In this document: piece after piece, positions 22,662 through 29,474 of the stretch
Layout: each line of letters opens with the position of its first letter
Numbering within the stretch: the stretch's first letter is position 1
Origin: Didymodactylos carnosus
Taxonomy: Eukaryota > Rotifera > Eurotatoria > Philodinida > Philodinidae
Length of the DNA: 29,474 nucleotides
Assembly: GCA_905250885.1 (NCBI GenBank)
Contig: CAJNOQ010001669.1
Location: 1 to 29,474, forward strand
Direction of reading: 5' to 3'
The notes under the pieces: model-generated
Databases searched by the model: none
What the model was told of the DNA's origin: nothing
Seen by the model: only the letters and a program-made list of their open reading frames with translations
Position numbers and translations under genes: made by a program

Positions 22662-24968
22662 TTGATTCTAGTCTGTATTTGTTACATTTATTATTGTTTT
22701 TGTTGCCGAATAATAAAAAACGTCGTTTCATGTCGTCCAGAAGTGCTTTTATAAAAAAAAATTTTTTTTTATTCTATTTATATATATATATATATGTATT
22801 CATATATATTCGGTTAATAAAAATTCGACAATACCAACATTGATTAAATAAATATGTCAAGGAAGACTTTTGGTAATTGCAAATAAATCTAAAGTGGGAA
22901 AAGAAACAACATATATTTGTTAATAAATAATTAATAAGTTAGTTTATCAAAAAACCAATAATACGTTAAGTTTAACTAGTTATTTCGGAAAAAATAAAAA
23001 AATAAAAATGGATTACCCTCGTCTTTCTTTTCTTTAGGTTATACAATAAACATTTGTTCAGGTAGTTACCGTCCAGGTAGAGAAATATGTTATTTTTGAA
23101 AAAAATTCTAGTGACTATTGTTTCTTAAGATATCAAAGCGTTACGAACATTAAGAACAAAAAATAAATAAAAGAAAAAAAAAGATTTATCTCTTTAGTCG
23201 ATCGGTTATTTTGCTTTATATGCACCTGAACTCTTATACATATAAATCATTTAGTAAATTCTTGTTTATACAATGATAATGATGGCTTCTGTATGTGTAT
23301 GTATGTATGTATGTATTCGAAAAGTGTTTAATGGAACAGAAAGAACAAACACCGGAAATGGCACCGTTTAAGGACGACAACAACGCCACGATAAGCAATT
23401 CTCTTGCTGGTATGAAAAGGATCGAACGAAGAAAAAAAGTAGAGTATATCAAATTCAATCATTATGACAGAAAGAGAGAGAGAGAGAGAGTGTGTCTATC
23501 GCACAAGTGTACTAACACACATACACATGCAACAAAAAAAAAATACAGATTTATTACACCATTCAATGAATTGTACACTCAACAAATAAAAAAAAAAATA
23601 AATGAAAATAAAAGCAAAAAAAAGAAAAGAAAATCAAAAATTTTGCTTAATGTCACATAAGTTTTTTTCGCTGTTGTTGTTATTGTTGTTCGCTCTCTTT
23701 TCCCATAAGCAATATAACGAAGAGTATTCTTTCAACCATAGTACATTAAAGTAAAAAAAAAATAAAAACGGATATAATTTTTTTTTTGTCTTATTCTTTG
23801 GACATCAACTGAAAAGAAGATCGTTCAAAATATGATTTTGAAGCTTCCACAAGAACAATATAAAAAAAAAACTGAAAGTTTCTTTGCCATTTATAAGACA
23901 ATGTTCCAACTGATACTTTACGTTCTGTGTGTAACAAAGATTCAAGGCATTTAATGTTTTGTCGTTCTTTGTTCACGTCTACATATATTATAGTAACACC
24001 ATACAATAAAAAAAGAAAATAATGTACAAGGTTCTGTTTTGTTTCACAAAATATAGTCAGAGAGCGGGAGAGCGAGAGAGAGAAGGAGAAAGAGAGACAT
24101 AAATATGGTTTCTCAAATATAGAGAAAGTATAAAAAAGAAATCCTCGAATATGTACCAAAAGTAACGCTTTACAAAATAGGTTGGAGATTAATTAATTAA
24201 TTAAATAGATTGACTAAGTAGAGAGAAAACAAAAAAATGTAACTTCGTATTGACATTCAAAAGAAACATAAATGAGAAGCTTCAACACGATTATAGCATC
24301 TCATAATCTGCTCTATTTTTAAATCCGCTTTATAAAGTATATTACTTTAGTTTTTTGAAATTAAATTTGCAACTTATTTCAATAGTTACATACCTGAGTG
24401 AAATTCAAATATCGAATGAGGAAAAAAGTAAGATAAAACACACAGTTCACACACTATGCAATTTAATTCTAACGAATTACTTTTATAGTTATAGTATAAT
24501 AAGATAATTACAGTAAAAGTGTTCATTGCATTAAAATGTAACTAATTTAACAATAGGAGTAAATAATCGTTGAAATGAATTTGTTCGAATTGGATACGAT
24601 AAGTAATATCTATGAATATGTTTAAAATTTGTGGAAACAAAAATAGGTCTCGATTGAAAAAAATTTTATATATTTATTGCTGAAGGTTTGTTCTGACAAT
24701 AACTGAGACAACATTGTGATATATCGTTATCAACATATTTGTCAAATATATATACATCGCACTCAATCAATATCTATATCAATCTGTACGAATACATATT
24801 CTTTTTATCTCTTATTTTTTTTTCAAGTAAGGTCGTTTTAAAATATATGTACAAATGAACGACGAATCAAGATTGATACTATATTACGCTCTTCGTCAAT
24901 GTGTTGATCATATTTTGCAGCATTTAATAATAATGGGAGTTACAATTACAGCACATACAGTCAAGCAC
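22662..24968. other. non-coding region upstream of NCK
   Basis: No gene is supported. It holds microsatellites: TA at about 22778-22797, TATG at about 23291-23317, GA at 23472-23490 and an impure GA tract at about 24058-24098. A frame at 23295-23660 contains one moderately protein-like piece (MEQKEQTPEMAPFKDDNNAT at 23331 onward) followed by Lys/Arg-rich low complexity. It may be a 5' UTR or chance. Confidence 0.4.
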
Positions 24969-25513
24969 CCTAATTTGATCACATCTTTTCTTATGTCTAG
25001 TATTCTGTAAGTTTAAAAGCCATTTAACGTTTTAAGTAAATAAGTTTAGTTTTTCGAGTGGAGCAGATTTTGATCTCTCGATGTATGTACAAAAAAAGTC
25101 TTCCGAGATATAACCTGATATATAATCGTAGAAAAAGAACGTACCGATGTAGTTTTCAGCCGAAAAACCGAGATTTTGTAGAGCTACTTTCGAATCCCGT
25201 TTTTCACCGTCAATATTTCTGACTTTTGTGAACATATGTTATTCCACGAATATTAGTTGATTTTATACTTCGAATAATATGAATATGTTTGCTTGTAAAA
25301 GATCCCTTAAATTTCATACATTTGCGTGGACGCTATTGAATTAGGGAAAAAAATGCGTGTTGTAATCCAATTTAGAAGTGAGAGGAAAGGAAAGAAGTTA
25401 GTATATATCGTTCTTCTTCAGTTAATGTAAACTAAACATTTACTTAAAATATTAAGAAATGACTTTTAAACTTACAAAATACTAGGCATAAAAAAAGATG
25501 TGATCAAATTAGG
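24969..25513. mobile_element. 545-bp element with about 87-bp inverted repeats
   Basis: The arm 24969 to about 25055 (starting CCTAATTTGATCACATC) is repeated in reverse complement at about 25424-25513 (ending GATGTGATCAAATTAGG). The first 55 bases differ only by a few transitions; the inner part has small indels (TTTTAAGTAAAT, GTTTAGTTT shared). The roughly 370-bp interior has no recognisable protein. Flanks show no obvious target duplication. This is a non-autonomous DNA transposon or long-TIR MITE of unassigned superfamily. Confidence 0.82.
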
Positions 25514-26862
25514 ACGATTGATTCTACAGCGTTGTTGTTAGTTATCTTTTGTTCTACAATACTTCTCTCTATGTTTTTTTTACAGTGTGTGTGACGATAT
25601 CTGATGCAAAATGTTTACAAAAATATGTAGTTATTGTGAAAAAATATCGTTAACAGATAGTTATATTAAAATAATAACATGTAAACACTAGCGAGAAGGT
25701 GAATTTCAAAAACAATGGAGACAATTTATGAACAAATGACTAGTAAAACTATTTGTCAAACAAGAAGCTTGTACATTGTTAAATATCGCTACCTTTTTCC
25801 AAATACAAGGATTGAAAAGTCTTCGAGTGACCTATTCAACCTTTGCTAAATCTAAGATTACTGAACTGGGCGTAGCTTCCTAATTAAATCAACACTGTCT
25901 TATAATCTTTTGATTTTGTAATTTTCAGTTTAGAAAGATCCAGTCCAAATAGAAGAACAAAGAGTTTTAGAATGATTATATGTTGCATTCTCGCGACAAA
26001 CATTACTTTGTTCTTTCTTACTCTACATTAGCAATGCAAATCTATGTTATTAATTTATCAATAAATATAAGTAGCAAAAACGAGGATAAGCTCTAAAGCG
26101 ATCTAACAGCTTACTCAGTTTTACTGTATTCGTATATAACATCAAATTAATGCCTAACTTTTCTTATTATTATTCTTTATTTTATTTTATATCTTGTGTT
26201 TGAATACTCACTCACACACACATCTACATTCTATCAGTGTCTATATTGACAAAACACATTCATATACATGTAATAGCTATATCTGTATAGCTCTATCAGC
26301 AATAAACAAGGCGGTGTTAATTTCTATTTTAACACAAAAAAAGGTTCAGTTCATTGATAAATTATTATTAATAATCTCTTGAGATTTCAAGATACCTGAT
26401 GACTAAATTATGAAACAAATCAAATAGTCAAAAAGATAGATAGATATAAATGATCTATAGAGAGTACTATATTGTTGTTTTTTGATCAATATTATGTATA
26501 AGAAAGGAATTAAATAATCCAATAGGAAGTTGTAACAATTAAATACGAAATACATGTATTTATTGATGATTGATGTTTTTTTCTTCTTCATAGAACAGAA
26601 GAAATTAATCATAATAGAGTAAACTGAATCTATTCAGTTTAAGTTTAGTATTTCAGTTCAAATTTTTTTCGACTTCTTTTTGCAATATTTCTCACAAATT
26701 TCTGTTAAATCACAAGATTTTTAAAACTGAGTTGATTTAAGAATCTAACCTACCTATCTTTGAAAAGGATATTTTAACAATCAGTTAAAATCAATCGAAT
26801 CAGTTAGCTACAGCTGAAAACTGTAAAGAAAAAACGCTCAAAGAAAACGGAGATTTTCGAAG
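25514..26862. other. non-coding region
   Basis: Nothing gene-like. A perfect hairpin AAACTGAAT-CT-ATTCAGTTT lies at 26621-26640. Several AT-rich short repeats are present. Confidence 0.4.
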
Positions 26863-27260
26863 CAGTGTTTCTAATGATTAGTGGTCCCCGTGAGAGCAAA
26901 GTGGTCTTCCACTTTGTAAAAATGAAATCCACTCTGTTTTCCACTTTGAACGTAAAAAAAACCACGTTGCGAACCACTTTGCTTTCTAAAATTTCCACTT
27001 TGTTTTCTTCTCTAGTTTTGCCATCATGATTGATCTTATTAATTACCACGTTTGTGTACGCTCTGCTGAAAATTCTCATTAGAAACACTGGAAAGGTCCA
27101 TGTTTTAGAACCCAAGCAGGAAACAGTTTTATAAACGCTGCTTGCTGATACTTTATTCGAGACCATTTTGCAGTTTAGCACAAAGTGGTTACTGCCACTT
27201 TAGGCTTCAGAGCAAAGTGGTTCAATCCATTTTGATTACAATTCTCATTAGAAACACTGG
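26863..27260. repeat. CCACTTT/AAAGTGG heptamer cluster with CAGTGTTTCTAATGA ends
   Basis: CAGTGTTTCTAATGA begins at 26863, and its reverse complement TCATTAGAAACACTG occurs at 27076-27090 and again at 27245-27259. The last two sit in a 21-bp direct repeat, 27071-27091 and 27240-27260. Between the ends the heptamer occurs eight times: AAAGTGG at 26898, 27182 and 27214; CCACTTT at 26909, 26941, 26974, 26995 and 27195. CAGTG ends resemble hAT termini, but no 8-bp duplication is seen. It could be a MITE with subterminal repeats, one end duplicated. Confidence 0.75.
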
Positions 27261-27492
27261 TAACATCACTGTGCTGTTGAAAACAGTATATGTTTTCTCA
27301 ATATTTTTTCTGAATTACACTTGATTAGATTCTAAACACATTTTTCGGGACATCAATTTTTATTAGTTCAAATTGATGAAGTGGATCCAAGTACTGCTGT
27401 GTGTGACATTTCTACAATAACAGAAAAAGTAAAGCCAGCGAACATTCTAAAATGACACTTATATAGTTGCACCTGAATTCTGTTGCCGGTCG

Positions 27493-27714
27493 GTCTTTTA
27501 GTTACAGAAAAATTCAAGTCTAGTAAACTTGGACTGGTCCTTACTACACACACAGTCCTCGATACTAGCTTAAGTTTATCATAAGTTTTCTCTCGTCAGA
27601 GTTGAGAATAGATATACACCGAACGCCGTGCAGAAAGCCATTTTCGACGACTATGTGTGTAGTAAGGGCCACTCCGGGTTTTCAAGGCCTTGAACTTTTC
27701 TGTAACTAAAAGAC
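27493..27714. repeat. 222-bp foldback with about 60-bp arms
   Basis: The arm 27493-27554 starts GTCTTTTAGTTACAGAAAA and ends CCTTACTACACACA. The arm 27654-27714 is its reverse complement over both outer and inner thirds, while about 16 bases in the middle of each arm have diverged. The spacer is about 99 bp. No target duplication is evident. Confidence 0.75.
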
Positions 27715-28257
27715 GAATATTAAATAAATTTATTCGATTCAAAGAAATTCAAGTTTAAAATTCTGAAGAAAAAGATAAAAATTCACGGTAAAAAAATAGT
27801 GTTATGCGAAACTAGATTTAATAATTCATCTACAAAATACTTTTAAAAAAATTATTTCAAATAACATCTTGACACATATCCCTGAAAATAAACAGAAAAA
27901 AACATCTCTTTGTTTTTATAAATACACCGGATCGAAAAAACATGTGAGTCAACGAAAAGAACGTAAACCAGAACGAATAAAAGTTGCCATTTCTGTAATA
28001 CACGAAGTTTGTCGAATGAATCAATCAATTTATTCACGTAAAGTGAGAGATCACTAAAGGACCTGTAACGATATAACCCTTGCCGAGCAATAAACCGATA
28101 AAGAAGCAGATTAAGAAAAACAGAATGCTAACTGAGAAAGAAGAAAACATCATTTTTTCTCACTTTCTGCAATGCAGTTGATATAGTCATAATTAAACTT
28201 TTATGTATGAATTAACGTACTTCTGGATCGAAAAAGTTATCTGATGTGTGTGCGGGG

Positions 28258-28956
28258 TAGAGCCCTGCAGGTACGGACAGGTTGAGGTTACGACATCGCA
28301 GGTTCGGACAGGTTATAGGTTACGCTTCCGTAACCTGTTTTGAACTTGCAAAAAAATACACTGTGCGTCATCTGTAAAGGGGAGGAAAGAAGAGGCTCGA
28401 AAGATGGTTCTTATTGGAGAAGCGTGATTTGACAATTCAAGAAGATATGCTGCAATAATTCGCTGATGAAGGAAAATCAAATTCAGACGAGGATAAAATC
28501 GAACGTTACGCGAAAGCAAAGTTACCATTCTCGAAGGATGAGACATTATTAGGCTGGTGAAAGAAACTTTTTCATTGATTTATCCTCAACTTGGATTATT
28601 AGCAACATCATTACTTGGTGTGCCCGCAAGTTCAACAACATATGAATGTGTGTTTAGTGCACGAGGAAGAGTATTATAAACATGAAGATAGTCGTTGAAT
28701 TCAGATGTTAGTGATATATTCTTGATCAGAAGTTTTAGAGATATATAATCTTTTACTGTCGCTTTTCGATGCACAAATAGTGTAGAGTAAATGAAAAGAA
28801 GGAGGAAAAATATTTGTACTAGCGTTGTGGAGTAGCTTTTTTTTGTAGAACAAGATAGACTGCAGAAAAAGGTTACGAGGGCGCAGGTTATCGGTTGTGA
28901 AAGTTTTTACAGGATAGGTTACAGAATGTGGAAAAGTTGTAACCTGCGGGGCTGTA
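28258..28956 (+). mobile_element. decayed hAT DNA transposon
   Basis: The ends are TAGAGCCCTGCAGGT (28258-28272) and, in reverse complement, TACAGCCCCGCAGGT (28942-28956), 13 of 15 identical. Subterminal AGGTT/AACCT motifs occur ten times: at 28279, 28285, 28300, 28310, 28317 and 28332 on the left, and at 28870, 28885, 28916 and 28941 on the right. Transposase-binding repeats of this kind are usual in hAT elements. The interior carries a broken hAT transposase C-terminus. The 8-bp flanks do not match convincingly (GTGCGGGG and GTGTGTTT). Confidence 0.8.
28465..28748 (+). pseudogene. hAT transposase C-terminal dimerisation domain, broken
   Basis: The frame from 28465 reads DEDKIERYAKAKLPFSKDET then LLGW and a stop. 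After a frame change, the frame at 28581 reads YPQLGLLATSLLGVPASSTT followed by YECVFSARGRVL, then three stops within five codons, then SLNSDVSDIFLIRSF and a final TAA. LLGWW...P.L..LA...L.VPASS..E..FS..G.....R..L is the conserved hAT C-terminal pattern. Several stops and at least one frameshift make it non-functional. The rest of the transposase is missing. Confidence 0.85.
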
Positions 28957-29474
28957 GTGTGTTTTAGTCACAGATTCTTAAACCTAACTTAAGTTCAAAA
29001 CGAATCTAAGTTTGGGTTTAAATTGAGCTTAAACTAACTTTTATTCTATTCTGTTTCAAGAACTAGTAGGATTTGAGTGGAACTAAAATGGTACTTAAGA
29101 TATACTTAAGTCAAGAATAAATAGGAATGAATAGAAAAATCTAGATAAACATGAGGAACGTTAGGAGTTATCTTTAGTAGATGCAGTAGCAACAAAATAT
29201 ACAAGAAAGAGAAGAATATTTGTGAAAAACACATTCAGATCATTTCATCGATATTGTCAAATCGCTACTCAAATTCTGCTCTTATTTAAGACTACTATCC
29301 GTTTCAATGAACAATGGAGTCGGTTGTAAGTTGAATAACTCCGGATAGGAAGCAGCTAGAGACCTGCGGTTTTCAACGTTCGAAAGAGAATAATATTCTT
29401 TATTAAGAAATATCGAAAGCTGGTTGGCCAACAATTGACCAATCAGGTGAGTTTTCGCTTGACATATTGGGCAC
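28957..29474. other. non-coding right end of window
   Basis: Unremarkable AT-rich sequence with AAGTTTGGGTTTAAA-like near repeats around 28981-29040. No gene or element was recognised, and a feature may continue beyond the window. Confidence 0.35.

Noticed and set aside
23295-23660. 121-codon plus-strand frame
   Set aside because: Mostly microsatellite-derived (Tyr-Val-Cys-Met, Arg-Glu) and poly-Lys; only about 45 residues look protein-like.
23791-24159. 122-codon minus-strand frame with Ser/Leu/Phe repeats
   Set aside because: The repetitive part is the translation of an impure GA microsatellite.
26804-27181. 125-codon minus-strand frame
   Set aside because: It lies over the heptamer repeat cluster; the Lys-Val-Glu/Phe-like repeats come from CCACTTT copies.
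1-29474. CRISPR arrays, rRNA, tRNA genes and prokaryotic operon signals
   Set aside because: None seen: no regularly spaced repeats, no tRNA B-box with a plausible cloverleaf, and the genes are spliced metazoan genes.

Overview
This is nuclear DNA from an AT-rich invertebrate animal with compact spliced genes. Three metazoan-type genes can be reconstructed. Most introns are 54-91 bp with GTAAGT-like donors and T-rich AG acceptors. My best guess is a bdelloid rotifer, from the intron size, base composition, Asn/Ser-rich linkers and density of decayed DNA transposons. That is inference; no sequence here diagnoses the phylum.

Layout: (1) 1-1533 is non-coding and opens with a 41-bp foldback repeat. 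(2) 1534-3920 (+) is a two-exon TTLL12 (tubulin-tyrosine-ligase-like 12) gene carrying a one-base frameshift in its second exon. (3) 3921-10735 is a long gene-poor stretch with possible decayed coding pieces (about 6.6-7.7 kb and 9.57-9.75 kb) but no gene I can support. (4) 10736-16831 (+) is a complete 16-exon NPC1 (Niemann-Pick C1 sterol transporter) gene; the exons join in frame to 1467 residues. (5) 16832-18311 separates two convergent genes. (6) 18312-22661 (-) is a five-exon NCK-type SH3/SH2 adaptor of 466 residues that lacks the third SH3 domain; its 2.7-kb second intron holds a clear hAT-type MITE with an 8-bp target duplication. (7) 22662-29474 has no gene but contains at least four repeat structures: a 545-bp inverted-repeat element, a CCACTTT/AAAGTGG heptamer cluster, a 222-bp foldback, and a decayed hAT transposon with recognisable ends and transposase C-terminus.

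The three genes do unrelated housekeeping jobs (tubulin/chromatin-linked pseudo-ligase, lysosomal cholesterol export, receptor-to-actin signalling), and nothing suggests co-regulation. I found no dedicated new biological system. The most unusual items are the NCK domain architecture, a zinc-knuckle-like insertion in an NPC1 cytosolic loop, and the TTLL12 frameshift. All splice sites were read by eye from GT/AG, phase agreement and family alignment from memory; no transcript or database check was possible.
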